A stretch of 32,769 nucleotides of DNA from Candidatus Bathyarchaeota archaeon (GCA_003133625.1 PKYH01000090.1:1752-34520); one strand, 5' to 3'; shown: positions 1-11,767, counted from the stretch's first letter. Numbers and translations are program-made. Notes: generated by a model from the letters alone, not told the origin.

Positions 1-87
1 GGAAGAATTTTGTATTCTAAGCAGAAGACGGTTATAGCCACTAAGTACATTGCTGGGAAAAGAAGAGCGAAGAAACGGGAAGAATGA
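1..87 (+). CDS. 3' end of a protein truncated by the window edge (…GRILYSKQKTVIATKYIAGKRRAKKREE*)
   Basis: Open frame from base 1 to TGA at 85-87 with a basic C-terminal tail; too short to assign. Confidence 0.35.
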   Translation, partial: GRILYSKQKTVIATKYIAGKRRAKKREE

Positions 88-161
88 TAGTCAAAACTTT
101 TTAAATCAATCTTGAATCTTTTCTCTTCTTTTTTCTTTACCATTATGTAATCGTAACCAGC

Positions 162-217
162 CACTTAGCTTGTGTGCTTTTTAAATGTCACTTAGCTTAC
201 GTGCTGCTTTTTAAATG
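162..217. repeat. Short imperfect tandem direct repeat, 2 copies
   Basis: cacttagcttgtgtgctttttaaatg (162-187) and cacttagcttacgtgctgctttttaaatg (189-217). Confidence 0.7.
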
Positions 218-461
218 CTTTTTCCCAATTTGAACACAAAACAGCCGACCAATTACGTACGATTGGCACTAAGACCAAACAGCTATGCTCCTTTATCGGG
301 CAATTTTTGGTTTTGTCTATTTTTACGGGTTGCGAAAAAACTGAATACTCAGGTTAAGTTAGCGCTTTAAATACAGCAAAACATGGGTCTGCTAGTTCAA
401 CTTTATACAAACTATTGTTCCTCAATCAAAAATATAGCTTTTTTCCAGAGAACAAAAAACT

Positions 462-910
462 TTAGAAACCGCTTTTGTGGGTTGTTGCTTGTTTGTCTAT
501 TATTTCAAGTGCCTTATTTGTTGCTAAATAGTAACCGTGAATAATTGTGTTAGCATGAATCCCCAAAGATAAAAGCTCATCTGCTTCCTTTAACAGCGCC
601 GACAAGAACACAACAAAAGTGTCCACGCCATCGCCCGCTTCTTCTCGCTGCATTTTGGCTTATTCCGCAATTATAACTGCTGAGGATACTGAATTGCAAG
701 CTCATCCAAAATTGCAATTGCATCCTTCGTGATTTTAATAACCTGCTCCGGACCACGATTATACACAACCAGTTTATATGCGCCCTGTGGACCCAACGTG
801 CTCCGGATTTTGTCGGCTGCAAAAATGGCTAAGCGCAAATTTTCTCGCCAAACATCTTTTCCAGTTGTGCGCTTGTAGTTTAGAGAAATTATGGTTTCCA
901 TAGTTATCAT
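462..910 (-). pseudogene. Thermosome (group II chaperonin) N-terminal remnant, frameshifted and truncated
   Basis: 671-910: ...LAIFAADKIRSTLGPQGAYKLVVYNRGPEQVIKITKDAIAILDELAIQYPQQ. 462-653 in another frame: AKMQREEAGDGVDTFVVFLSALLKEADELLSLGIHANTIIHGYYLATNKALEII. These match consecutive thermosome segments (TLGPKGMDK..., ...EVGDGTTTAVVLAGELL...), separated by a frame change and a TAA. Confidence 0.75.
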
Positions 911-1086
911 TCTTTAATAATTAATCGTGCAGAACATATGCAACTGAAGTCTGCGCATACTTGCTTTGTTCTTGAAGCTCTTAAAACTAAGTGTTGTAGC
1001 AACACAGCAACAAGTGCCAGAAAAGCAACGGTGAATTCCACAAAGGCATTTAAGGAGCAACGTACGAAGCGTGGCAAGTGGGACAA

Positions 1087-2430
1087 ATGAATAAGCGTAC
1101 CTTGCTGTTTATCATATTAGGCTTGATTGCAGTTATAGTTGCATCCTCATTGATTATATACCAAAATAGCGTCCTCACACCTCAAGGCTCAGGCGTTGTT
1201 TGGAAGCGCCCTATTGAGAACTTTGCAACTGGCTTAGCGGCTGATACTGGAAAAGTGTTTACCATGGATATCTCAGGGAACGTAAACTGCTATGACATTC
1301 AAAACGGCAAATCCATATGGAACGGCAGTAGCGTAGGCGGTTATTTCGCTGCAGGACTCACAGTAGCAGAAGGGAGAGTTTATGGAGGCTCAGAGTATGC
1401 TTCAGTTGGCTGCTTAGATGAGACAACTGGACAGTTCCAATGGAGTTTCACAGGTGACATAGACCATCGTCAAGCCCCTGATAACATCATTGTTAAAGAT
1501 GGTCGAGTGTTTACAATTGCAGAAGGTGTTAGCGCAATTGTTAGTGCCCACAACGCAACCACTGGACAGCTTCTATGGCAAACACCGTATATATTTGGAA
1601 CTTTTGGAAATATAACTGACTTGAACACTTGGTGGGCAAGCGGCTTTCCGTTGGGAGGCGACCCATTTGAGGGCAACTCAGTTTATGCATTAGGTGGCAA
1701 CGAGTCAAGCCCATACATTTTTAAGCTAAACACCGACAACGGCAGTATTCTTTGGCGTGCTAATATTACTGTATTTAGTGGTCTTCCAAGTGTTCTGGCA
1801 ACCTATCAAGGGCAAGCCATCATACAGAACAGCAACCAAATCTTTAGTTTGAATGAGACTTCAGGCGACAGCCTTTGGAGCATTGATGTTGGCGCATCAA
1901 TCTACCAGCCAACCGTCTACAACGGTCTACTGCTTTTTGCAGCATCAGACGGCAACTTCTATGCGCTCAATTTGGCTGACGGCAAATTAGCATGGAAAAC
2001 TAAAGTTGACAACCAAAACCTACTCTCACAAGTTAACGAAACTAACACTCTCACGACTTATCCAATACAAGTCGACGCTCAAAACCAAAGAGTATATTGG
2101 AGTTTCGGGGTTACCCAACAACTTGGAACGACTAGCGAAAACAAACATGACCGATACACAGGAACTATATGCAGCCTCGACTTGGCAACTGGCAAAGTTA
2201 TTTGGACAAGGCAAATAGAAGACAGTGGCGTCTTCTACAGTCCGCCTGTCGGTTTAGTCTTCAATAAAGATGCTGTCTTTTTGACGGAAAACAATGTTCT
2301 TTGGATTTTTAGCGCATCAACAGGCAACTTAGCTAGGAATCAGCACTTCGACCACTATGTTTTGCCGCCAGTCGCATCAGATAATGAAGTGTTTGTGGCA
2401 GCAGACCTCAACCTTACCGCCTATGGATAA
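1087..2430 (+). CDS. PQQ-like beta-propeller repeat protein with N-terminal membrane anchor
   Basis: Hydrophobic N-terminus LLFIILGLIAVIVASSLIIY, then repeated GxxxWxx blades (DIQNGKSIW, DETTGQFQW, NATTGQLLW, NLADGKLAW, DLATGKVIW). ORF starts at GTG 1078; ATG 1087 is likelier. Confidence 0.8.
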   Translation: MNKRTLLFIILGLIAVIVASSLIIYQNSVLTPQGSGVVWKRPIENFATGLAADTGKVFTMDISGNVNCYDIQNGKSIWNGSSVGGYFAAGLTVAEGRVYGGSEYASVGCLDETTGQFQWSFTGDIDHRQAPDNIIVKDGRVFTIAEGVSAIVSAHNATTGQLLWQTPYIFGTFGNITDLNTWWASGFPLGGDPFEGNSVYALGGNESSPYIFKLNTDNGSILWRANITVFSGLPSVLATYQGQAIIQNSNQIFSLNETSGDSLWSIDVGASIYQPTVYNGLLLFAASDGNFYALNLADGKLAWKTKVDNQNLLSQVNETNTLTTYPIQVDAQNQRVYWSFGVTQQLGTTSENKHDRYTGTICSLDLATGKVIWTRQIEDSGVFYSPPVGLVFNKDAVFLTENNVLWIFSASTGNLARNQHFDHYVLPPVASDNEVFVAADLNLTAYG

Positions 2431-3030
2431 TTAAGCATTCTTTGAGCAGAGAAACAATCCTACTTCCGCAAACAAGTTTGGAAACAGCTTGACTGTGCTA
2501 TTTTTTCTAATAAAGGCTGAATCTTCGATGTGTATGTTTCTTTTTTTGCAGTAATCCTTGAAGTCGGCGATGCCTATGAAATGAAGGTTTGGTGTGTCAT
2601 ACCACTCGTAAGGTAGCGCTTTGGTTACTGGGACTCTTCCTTTGAAGAATATTTGGAGTCTGGCTGAGGCTTGCACAAAATTTGGAAAGCCAACAATAGC
2701 TTTTTTTCCCACTCTCAAAGCCTCTTTCAAAGCAAAGTCTGGTTTTTTTACTTGCTGTAGTGTTTGGTTTAGTATAACGTAATCGAATGAGCTGTCTGCA
2801 TATTCAGAGAGGCCTGTGTCTATGTCTTGTTGAAAGACGCTTAATCCCAAAGCGACACATCGATGGATGTCTGTTTCGCTTAGTTCTATTCCTTGAGCAT
2901 GCACCTGCTTTTCAGTTAAGAGGAGAGCTAAGAGTTCTCCGTCTCCGCATCCAAGGTCCAGCACCGATGCCTCTTTGGTTATCCAGTCTAGGATGATTTT
3001 GCACTCTGTTTTTATTGGCGCCTGCTTCAT
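2431..3030 (-). CDS. metW: Methionine biosynthesis protein MetW-like SAM-dependent methyltransferase
   Basis: VLDLGCGDGELLALL..., ...ILNQTLQQVKKPDFALKEALRVGKKAIVGFPNF...LPYEWYDTPNLHFIGIADF; directly follows metX. Confidence 0.88.
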   Translation of the reverse strand: MKQAPIKTECKIILDWITKEASVLDLGCGDGELLALLLTEKQVHAQGIELSETDIHRCVALGLSVFQQDIDTGLSEYADSSFDYVILNQTLQQVKKPDFALKEALRVGKKAIVGFPNFVQASARLQIFFKGRVPVTKALPYEWYDTPNLHFIGIADFKDYCKKRNIHIEDSAFIRKNSTVKLFPNLFAEVGLFLCSKNA

Positions 3031-4172
3031 TATGCACCACCGTTATATCCATTCGAAACTGTGTTCAGGAAATGCTTGATCAGGTGAGTTTCTTGTTCTG
3101 TTTCAAGAAGGAACGCGTCGTGCCCATAAGTGGAATTTATTTCACAATAAGTTGCGTCGACTCCTGCAAGCTTGCATGCTTTCACGATTTCTTGAGACTG
3201 ATACGCTGGGTAGAGCCAGTCGGATTTGAAGGCTATTACGAGCACTTTTGCCTTTAACCCGCTAAAGATGCTGGCGAGGCTTTTTCCGTTGAGAATGTTG
3301 AAGTAGTCTATGGCTTTTGTAATGTATATGTACGAGTTAGCGTCGAATCGTTTAACAAAGTTGTCGCCTCGATAACGCAAGTAGCCTTCAACCTCAAATT
3401 CCGCGCCAAACTTGAACGGCTCCTTATCTGGGCGGACGCGTCTTCCAAACTTTTCCGCCATTGAAGCATCGCTCATGTAGATTATGTGTCCAATCATTCG
3501 TGCTACGGCTAAGCCTTTCGCTGGAACCTGCGAGCCATAATAATGCCCCCTCTTCCAGTCGGAGTCAGCCATGATTGCTTGGCGGCCAACTTCGTTGAAG
3601 GCTATCTGCTGAGGAGTATGCTTCATGGTCGTTGCAATTGGTATCGCAGACCATATTCTGTCGGGGTAGGAGACCATCCACTGGAGAACTTGCATTCCAC
3701 CCATAGAGCCGCCGATGACCGCGAGGAGCTTCTCTATGCCTAAATGGTCAATTAAGCGAGCTTGCGCGTTCACCATGTCGCCAATCGTTACAAGTGGAAA
3801 GTCGCTACCGTAGGGTTTGCCAGTTTTCGGATTCGTGGAAGATGGACCTGTTGAGCCCCGGCAGCCCCCAATAACGTTAGAGCAGATTACAAAATACTTG
3901 TTTGTGTCTAAGCCTTTCCCGGGACCGATTAAGCTGTCCCACCAACCATTGGTTCCCGCGGCATGGGCGTCTCCTGAGAGCGCATGCAGGACTAGGATGG
4001 CGTTTTGTTTTTGCTTGTTTAGTGTGCCGTATGTTTCGTAAGCCAGCGTTATTGGACCAAGTTTTTCGCCTGACTCAAGCGCCAACTCGTTTGGCGGGTT
4101 TGCGAATGTGAAGTGTTTTTGCTCTGAATCTATGAGGGTTTGGTTAACTGTTGCTAAATGTGATGCCTCCAA
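3030..4172 (-). CDS. metX: Homoserine O-acetyltransferase
   Basis: [74 protein letters not shown]; alpha/beta hydrolase MetX family. Confidence 0.93.
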   Translation of the reverse strand: MEASHLATVNQTLIDSEQKHFTFANPPNELALESGEKLGPITLAYETYGTLNKQKQNAILVLHALSGDAHAAGTNGWWDSLIGPGKGLDTNKYFVICSNVIGGCRGSTGPSSTNPKTGKPYGSDFPLVTIGDMVNAQARLIDHLGIEKLLAVIGGSMGGMQVLQWMVSYPDRIWSAIPIATTMKHTPQQIAFNEVGRQAIMADSDWKRGHYYGSQVPAKGLAVARMIGHIIYMSDASMAEKFGRRVRPDKEPFKFGAEFEVEGYLRYRGDNFVKRFDANSYIYITKAIDYFNILNGKSLASIFSGLKAKVLVIAFKSDWLYPAYQSQEIVKACKLAGVDATYCEINSTYGHDAFLLETEQETHLIKHFLNTVSNGYNGGA

Positions 4173-4186
4173 AAAATTGGTGATGT

Positions 4187-5565
<1,379 letters not shown>

Positions 5566-5590
5566 ACCCAACGCAACCAATTACTAAACC

Positions 5591-6145
5591 ATGTTCCCAA
5601 CCTTAGAAGACATCGCAAAACGCAGACGCCAACTAGGCCTAAAACAGTCAGAACTAGCCAAAATGGCTGGCGTAAGCCAATCCTTAATAGCCAAGCTGGA
5701 AGCAGGAACCATCGACTCCTCCTACACTAAAGTGAAAACAATATTTGATGTGCTTGAGCGGTTAGAATTTAAAACTAAAGTTCAAGCGGGCAAAGTGCTC
5801 CACAAAAACGTTGTTACTGTCCAGAAAAACGAGCCGCTTTCCAAAGTGGTGAAATTAATGAAGGAGCATGGTTACTCGCAGATACCTGTTTTCGAAGGCA
5901 AACACTCTGTTGGCAGCATATCAGAAAAAGCTATTCTGCGGCAAATCTTGGCAGGGAAGGATTTAGAGCAGATATCTAAATTGTCGACTGAGGCAATAAT
6001 GGAAGAAGCTTTCCCTCAAATAAACGAAGACGCCCCATTATCGCTAATATCAAACCTCTTGCAAACTTACTCAGCTGTTTTAGTTTCCAAAAAAGGCGAA
6101 GTAATAGGCATCATTACCAAAGCAGATTTACTAAGAATGATTTAA
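5591..6145 (+). CDS. XRE-family HTH transcriptional regulator with C-terminal CBS pair
   Basis: RRRQLGLKQSELAKMAGVSQSLIAKLEAGTIDSSYTKVKTIFDVLE (HTH), then two CBS motifs (VVTVQKNEPLSKVVKLMKEHGYSQIPVFE; INEDAPLSLISNLLQTYSAVLVSKKGEVIGIITKADLL). Confidence 0.9.
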   Translation: MFPTLEDIAKRRRQLGLKQSELAKMAGVSQSLIAKLEAGTIDSSYTKVKTIFDVLERLEFKTKVQAGKVLHKNVVTVQKNEPLSKVVKLMKEHGYSQIPVFEGKHSVGSISEKAILRQILAGKDLEQISKLSTEAIMEEAFPQINEDAPLSLISNLLQTYSAVLVSKKGEVIGIITKADLLRMI

Positions 6146-6244
6146 TCTATTTTCATCCCGTCCTAATTCGACGTTTCTGCTTATCAGATACTGCCCTTAT
6201 TTTGCTACTAAAACGATAAATCAAAATACGCCTACCCCTCCCTA

Positions 6245-6275
6245 CTTTTTAGCTCTAGTTTCACTAGCTAAAAAG
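6245..6275. terminator. Hairpin between convergent genes, possible bidirectional terminator
   Basis: CTTTTTAGCT (6245-6254) and AGCTAAAAAG (6266-6275): perfect 10-bp stem, 11-nt loop. Confidence 0.5.
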
Positions 6276-6282
6276 AGCCTAT

Positions 6283-6456
6283 TTAGCCCTCGCCGCAAGC
6301 TAGCCCAGTCATTGCTTTAACGTATCTTGAGGCTTCCTCTCTTGTTTTAAAGGGACCATAAACAAAATCGTATTGAGGATGCGTTTCTTTTGTGGGCTTA
6401 ATGTCGGATTCTATTATTTCGGGTCTTTTGTTTTCTTTAAACCCTAAGTAAATCAT
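6283..6456 (-). CDS. Small 57-aa hypothetical protein (not in ORF track)
   Basis: MIYLGFKENKRPEIIESDIKPTKETHPQYDFVYGPFKTREEASRYVKAMTGLACGEG*; GGAGGAG Shine-Dalgarno-like sequence upstream of ATG. Confidence 0.65.
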   Translation of the reverse strand: MIYLGFKENKRPEIIESDIKPTKETHPQYDFVYGPFKTREEASRYVKAMTGLACGEG

Positions 6457-6530
6457 TAAGCCGCTCCTCCAATGGAAAGTGTTCTACATCCAATTTATTA
6501 AGTATAATGCTGTTATAATGGCGAAACAAA

Positions 6531-6878
6531 ATGGGTGCTCGATGCGAAAGTATAGGAAAATTCGTGCTTCCTGTTTTCAGGTCCCTTGTCGCTAAAGAAC
6601 TCGTTAACACTTATCATTTAACACAGGTTGAAGCGGCAAAGAAACTCAAGACAACCCAGGCTGCAGTAAGCCAATACATAAACTCCAAACGCGCCATCAA
6701 AGGCACCGAACAATTCCACGACATCCTACCCAGAATCCAAGCCGTAGCCACGGAAACCGCTAAACGCCTCGCAAACCAAGAGACAACTTGGGACGATGTC
6801 ACACTTGATTTCTGCAAGCTTTGCTCATCTTTTTACGCGACGAAAGAAAACAAAACAGGCGACAACTACACAATATAA
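6531..6878 (+). CDS. XRE/Fis-type HTH transcriptional regulator (predicted archaeal regulator)
   Basis: VAKELVNTYHLTQVEAAKKLKTTQAAVSQYINSKRAIKG HTH and C-terminal FCKLCSSF. Confidence 0.8.
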   Translation: MGARCESIGKFVLPVFRSLVAKELVNTYHLTQVEAAKKLKTTQAAVSQYINSKRAIKGTEQFHDILPRIQAVATETAKRLANQETTWDDVTLDFCKLCSSFYATKENKTGDNYTI

Positions 6879-7061
6879 CGGAATTATGTTTTGTGAAGGT
6901 TGAGGCTGTTAGAAGCATTAGAAGGTTAAGACCAAACGTTTGGGGCATTAATTTTTTTAGTTGCAAACGGTATAAAAATATATCGTATTGCCTAAAGATA
7001 ATACCTAAACGATATAAAATTGTATATGATAGTCGATTTTTCAATAAATTTCCATTATTGT

Positions 7062-7202
7062 CTAGTCGTCAATTATTTCAATCATATGCTTACCGCAACA
7101 CTCAGGCGCTTTCTCCACGTTACGCTTGGCTTCACCTGTGCAGCAAATGTCATAATCCGACCGTTTTTTGCAACCGCATTTTGTACATTGAAATGTTGGC
7201 AT
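7062..7202 (-). CDS. Small Cys-rich (zinc-ribbon-like) 46-aa protein (not in ORF track)
   Basis: MPTFQCTKCGCKKRSDYDICCTGEAKRNVEKAPECCGKHMIEIIDD*; CxxCxC, CC and CC motifs. Confidence 0.55.
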   Translation of the reverse strand: MPTFQCTKCGCKKRSDYDICCTGEAKRNVEKAPECCGKHMIEIIDD

Positions 7203-7311
7203 AACCAGTTATTATTTTTATTATTCATTTTAATTTTCCTCTAAACATGCTTAAAATGCCATTTATCATAAGAGTGTCCATAGGACAATGTTTATGAGAA
7301 TGGAAAAGAAA

Positions 7312-7319
7312 TGTTTATA
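7312..7319 (+). promoter_or_regulatory. Candidate TATA box for the 16S rRNA transcript
   Basis: aaatgtttatatc; A/T-rich TATA-like element upstream of the structured leader. Confidence 0.4.
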
Positions 7320-7362
7320 TCAGTTGAATTCGCTTCTAAATGAATTCAGCTATAATTGCTAG

Positions 7363-7452
7363 CCCCGCAATTTTACATGGCGGCGGCTCAACCCCTACCG
7401 CAACGGCGAATTCGCCTTACAGGAATGAAGGAGTTGGCCTCCAATTGCGGGG
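7363..7452 (+). other. Structured 16S leader element
   Basis: CCCCGCAATT (7363-7372) pairs perfectly with AATTGCGGGG (7443-7452) and encloses the palindrome GGCGAATTCGCC (7405-7416). Confidence 0.5.
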
Positions 7453-7492
7453 ACACGAATGTGGACCTGATTAATTGCTCAGTTAGGTCTGA

Positions 7493-7508
7493 ATTGGGCT
7501 TTGACGTA
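7493..7508 (+). other. 5' strand of 16S pre-rRNA processing stem
   Basis: ATTGGGCTTTGACGTA is exactly complementary to TACGTCAAAGCCCAAT at 9177-9192. Confidence 0.8.
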
Positions 7509-7619
7509 TGAGTGGAATGTTTTTCCCTCCAAATCCAGTTAGGCACAAAAATGCGAAAAGTGCAGAACGTACCACACAAAAAACAATTAGATCCGCAGAC
7601 CAACAATGGAGTGTCACAA

Positions 7620-9114
<1,495 letters not shown>

Positions 9115-9176
9115 AAGTAAAAAAGCATGTATGTGCTTGATTGGAGGAGCAAGGAGAACATTAAGAACACACAGGA

Positions 9177-9192
9177 TACGTCAAAGCCCAAT
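9177..9192 (+). other. 3' strand of 16S pre-rRNA processing stem
   Basis: TACGTCAAAGCCCAAT, perfect complement of 7493-7508. Confidence 0.8.
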
Positions 9193-9322
9193 AAACATAG
9201 CAATCGTAGCCAAAAACGGGTTTTCATTTCTTATTTTTGTAGATGAGGTCTTTTTACATGCGGTTACGCATTTTTAGTTGCTGTTAGTTGCCGTTAATTA
9301 CTCAGAGAAGGTGGTTCTTCTA

Positions 9323-9508
9323 CTAATTATCGCATACTTTCATGCTGCTTTTGAACTTACTGAGCTCTTCTCCATCGTCAGGCTTACGAAAAACAAAAAG
9401 ATGCTCATAAGAAAGAAGTAAAAAGTCTGTGTAATTGCCACTATTCGATTGCTTGTTTATACCAACCCATTGTTCCTTCGCAGTGCTAGAGAGACCTACC
9501 CATTTCTC
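9323..9508 (-). pseudogene. C-terminal remnant resembling a site-specific DNA methyltransferase
   Basis: EKWVGLSSTAKEQWVGINKQSNSGNYTDFLLLSYEHLFVFRKPDDGEELSKFKSSMKVCDN*; the (S/H)YE-x-LFVFRKP tail is typical of N4/N6 DNA methylases. No start codon; preceded in frame by TAA. Confidence 0.45.
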
Positions 9509-9614
9509 TTAGTAGTTTTAGTTTTCCATTGGTACTGTGTATCGAAAAAACCATATACTTTTCATGTCAATATCAAAAATAAGTGACTAGGTAGAAGAAG
9601 ATGTGGGGTCAATT

Positions 9615-10385
9615 ATGAATTTATCCCTTGAGACAAAAATTGCTGACAAATACACAAGCCCTTCTCAAAAAATTCGGATACTAACCGAACACTGGGTTGG
9701 TAATCAAGTTTATTGTCCAAACTGTGGAAATTTAGATATTGATAAGTATAGCAACAATAAACCGGTTGCAGATTTTTTCTGCTCGAGTTGCAAAGAGGAT
9801 TATGAATTAAAAAGCAAGAAAAAACAGATAGGCACAAAAATTGTCGATGGCGCTTATCATACAATGATTGAACGACTGCAGGAAAGCCATAACCCGAATC
9901 TTTTTTTACTCAATTATGATTTGCAAACTTGGCAGGTAGTGAATTTTCTCGTTATCCCAAAACACTTTTTTGTCCCAGATATAATTGAAAAAAGAAAAGC
10001 ATTATCTCAAACTGCAGTGCGTTCAGGTTGGGTGGGTTGCAACATTCTTCTGCAAAGTATTCCAAAAACGGGTAAAATTTTTATAATAAAAAATAAAACT
10101 GTTGAATTGAAAGACAAAGTGCTTATGGAGTGGAAAAAGACGCTTTTCCTACGTGAGAAAAAAGATTTAGGCGCAAAAGGTTGGCTTTTAGATGTGATGC
10201 TGTGTGTTGAGAGAATAGGACACAAAGAATTTTCACTGGATGAAGTATATGGATTTGAAAATGTTTTAAGCCTAAAACATCCCGATAACCATCACGTCAA
10301 AGATAAAATTCGTCAGCAATTACAATTCTTGCGAGACAAAGGTTATCTTGAATTTGTTGAACGAGGACGTTATCGTCTTGCATAA
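9615..10385 (+). CDS. DpnI-like type IIM (methyl-directed) restriction endonuclease
   Basis: SQKIRILTEHWVGNQVYCPNCGNLDIDKYSNNKPVADFFCSSCKEDYELKSKKKQIGTKIVDGAYHTMIERLQESHNPNLFLLNYD and C-terminal VKDKIRQQLQFLRDKGYLEFVERGRYRL closely resemble DpnI. ORF track GTG 9603; ATG 9615 is likelier. Confidence 0.93.
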   Translation: MNLSLETKIADKYTSPSQKIRILTEHWVGNQVYCPNCGNLDIDKYSNNKPVADFFCSSCKEDYELKSKKKQIGTKIVDGAYHTMIERLQESHNPNLFLLNYDLQTWQVVNFLVIPKHFFVPDIIEKRKALSQTAVRSGWVGCNILLQSIPKTGKIFIIKNKTVELKDKVLMEWKKTLFLREKKDLGAKGWLLDVMLCVERIGHKEFSLDEVYGFENVLSLKHPDNHHVKDKIRQQLQFLRDKGYLEFVERGRYRLA

Positions 10386-10481
10386 ATTCAGGTAAGAACA
10401 ATTAAATACATTGAGGATTTGCGGCTGGTCCAAGCAAGCCTGGACTAAACTGTTTCTTCAAAAGTTATGTTGGCTGGTTTT

Positions 10482-10751
10482 TCATTTAGGAACATCTGTT
10501 ACAAATGATGAAGATATCGTTCCTTTCACGCTTGGTTTAAGCTTTGCCATCGCTTCTTCTTTGTTGCAGCCTTGGGCAAGTATTATGCACCAACTATTTC
10601 CTTCGTCCCCAGTGATTATAGTTTCGCCTGTTTTTGGGTTCTCCCATACCCAGATTCGGTTTCCAATATACTCACCAATGGGGTCATCCAAGCCTAGTTG
10701 CTTAAGGATGCTCTCGTCAGAGACAACCCTACCCTTGAAATAGAGGCCCAT
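10482..10751 (-). CDS. Hypothetical protein, 89 aa
   Basis: Protein-like composition (GLDDPIGEYIGNRIWVWENPKTGETIITGDEGNSW); GGGAG Shine-Dalgarno and ATTTATAAAG TATA-like element upstream on the minus strand. Confidence 0.6.
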   Translation of the reverse strand: MGLYFKGRVVSDESILKQLGLDDPIGEYIGNRIWVWENPKTGETIITGDEGNSWCIILAQGCNKEEAMAKLKPSVKGTISSSFVTDVPK

Positions 10752-10888
10752 CCGATTGCTTCTCCCTGTTATAGGAAAAATAATTCGTTATTGCTTTATA
10801 AATAGGATCATCGGTGATGCAACGAACAGATTAACAATATGAGAGAACAGTTAAAAAAGATGCAAAACTAAAATTATTGTTTCAGAGC

Positions 10889-11035
10889 CTATTTGGAGCA
10901 TATTTGAACATCTAGCAATTAAAGTCCATGTTAATAGTGCCAAAAAATACATGAAAGTATGTTGAAAAGTGCTGACATTTAATCTGTGCAGCTCTATGTT
11001 GAATTGTATTTGGGGCATATTAGAAGCATCTAGTA
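10889..11035. repeat. Imperfect ~28-bp direct repeat, 2 copies
   Basis: tatttggagcatatttgaacatctagca (10890-10917) and tatttggggcatattagaagcatctagta (11007-11035). Confidence 0.6.
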
Positions 11036-11262
11036 GACCGGAGAGGAGGCTGTTGCGCACACATAAATCTCTTAGGGCAAAGAGCCTTGTCCTTTGGATT
11101 TAGCGGTGTGGAGTGGTTTGGAATTTTTTTGTTTATTATTGTCTGCTTATTTAAGTTGCCTAAGAGCTAGAAAGTGGCGTGATTCAAAAAAATTGTTAAC
11201 TCTTTCTGTTGTGTTTCTCGTTTATTTCGTTGAACAGGGCTTGTTTCAGGCTCTGTTTAGAT

Positions 11263-11321
11263 GTCACGCATCAACATTGAAACTAGTCACGCAATAACAT
11301 AGAAACCTGTCACTCAATCTT
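11263..11321. repeat. Short 23-bp tandem repeat, about 2.5 degenerate copies
   Basis: gtcacgcatcaacattgaaacta / gtcacgcaataacatagaaacct / gtcactcaatctt. Confidence 0.6.
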
Positions 11322-11365
11322 AAACGCTTACCAGAGCTTTCAAAACAAGGTTATTCGGTTAGTGT

Positions 11366-11764
11366 TTATAGCCAGGTTCGTTTGGTTTCTTTTATAGAAT
11401 CAAAATGCGGGTCGTCTGAAATTATCTTTGCTTGGTTTCTGATGGCTGTGGCTGCTATGATGCAGTCGCCTATTGGTACGTGTTTGTATGTGCTTTTGAG
11501 AATGCCAGCTTCTTTGGCGATGGAGGGTGTTAGGCTCTCGATTTTTATTCCGCTTGCAGTAATTGAGAGATATATCATTTCCGCTTTCTCTTTGCCCTCT
11601 CTTGAGCAGATAAGCTGAATTGTTTCGCAGACAACTATGGTTGGGATTATTCCGTTGGAGGTTTGGGTTAATTCCTTCATTTTCTGATTAGCTTTCTGTC
11701 GTATTTCTCTGTCTTGGGAATAATAGTATTCTACAAGAAATCTGCTGTCTAAAACTTGCTTCAA
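11366..11764 (-). CDS. vapC: PIN-domain toxin (VapC-like)
   Basis: MKQVLDSRFLVEYYY..., IVVCETIQLI, ...HVPIGDCIIAATAIRNQAKIISDDPHFDSI; PIN acidic residues; next to an AbrB-type antitoxin. Confidence 0.88.
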   Translation of the reverse strand: MKQVLDSRFLVEYYYSQDREIRQKANQKMKELTQTSNGIIPTIVVCETIQLICSREGKEKAEMIYLSITASGIKIESLTPSIAKEAGILKSTYKHVPIGDCIIAATAIRNQAKIISDDPHFDSIKETKRTWL

Positions 11765-11767
11765 ATG

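Noticed and set aside
6821-7204. 127-aa plus-strand ORF (6821-7204)
   Set aside because: Composition resembles non-coding A/T-rich translation; it overlaps the end of the HTH gene and opposes the better supported Cys-rich ORF.
9115-9600. Search for a 23S start or spacer tRNA downstream of 16S
   Set aside because: No tRNA TΨC-like motif or 23S 5' signature was found by eye; region holds the processing stem and the methylase-like fragment.
10411-10743. 110-aa plus-strand ORF
   Set aside because: Lies opposite the 89-aa minus ORF, which has better composition, an RBS and a TATA-like box.
11094-11297. 67-aa ORF considered as transposase or membrane protein remnant
   Set aside because: No recognisable motif, and it ends in the tandem repeat; cannot be supported.
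11263-11321. Tandem repeat with GAAAC-like ends resembling CRISPR repeats
   Set aside because: Units are contiguous 23-mers with no spacers, only ~2.5 degenerate copies, and no cas genes nearby.
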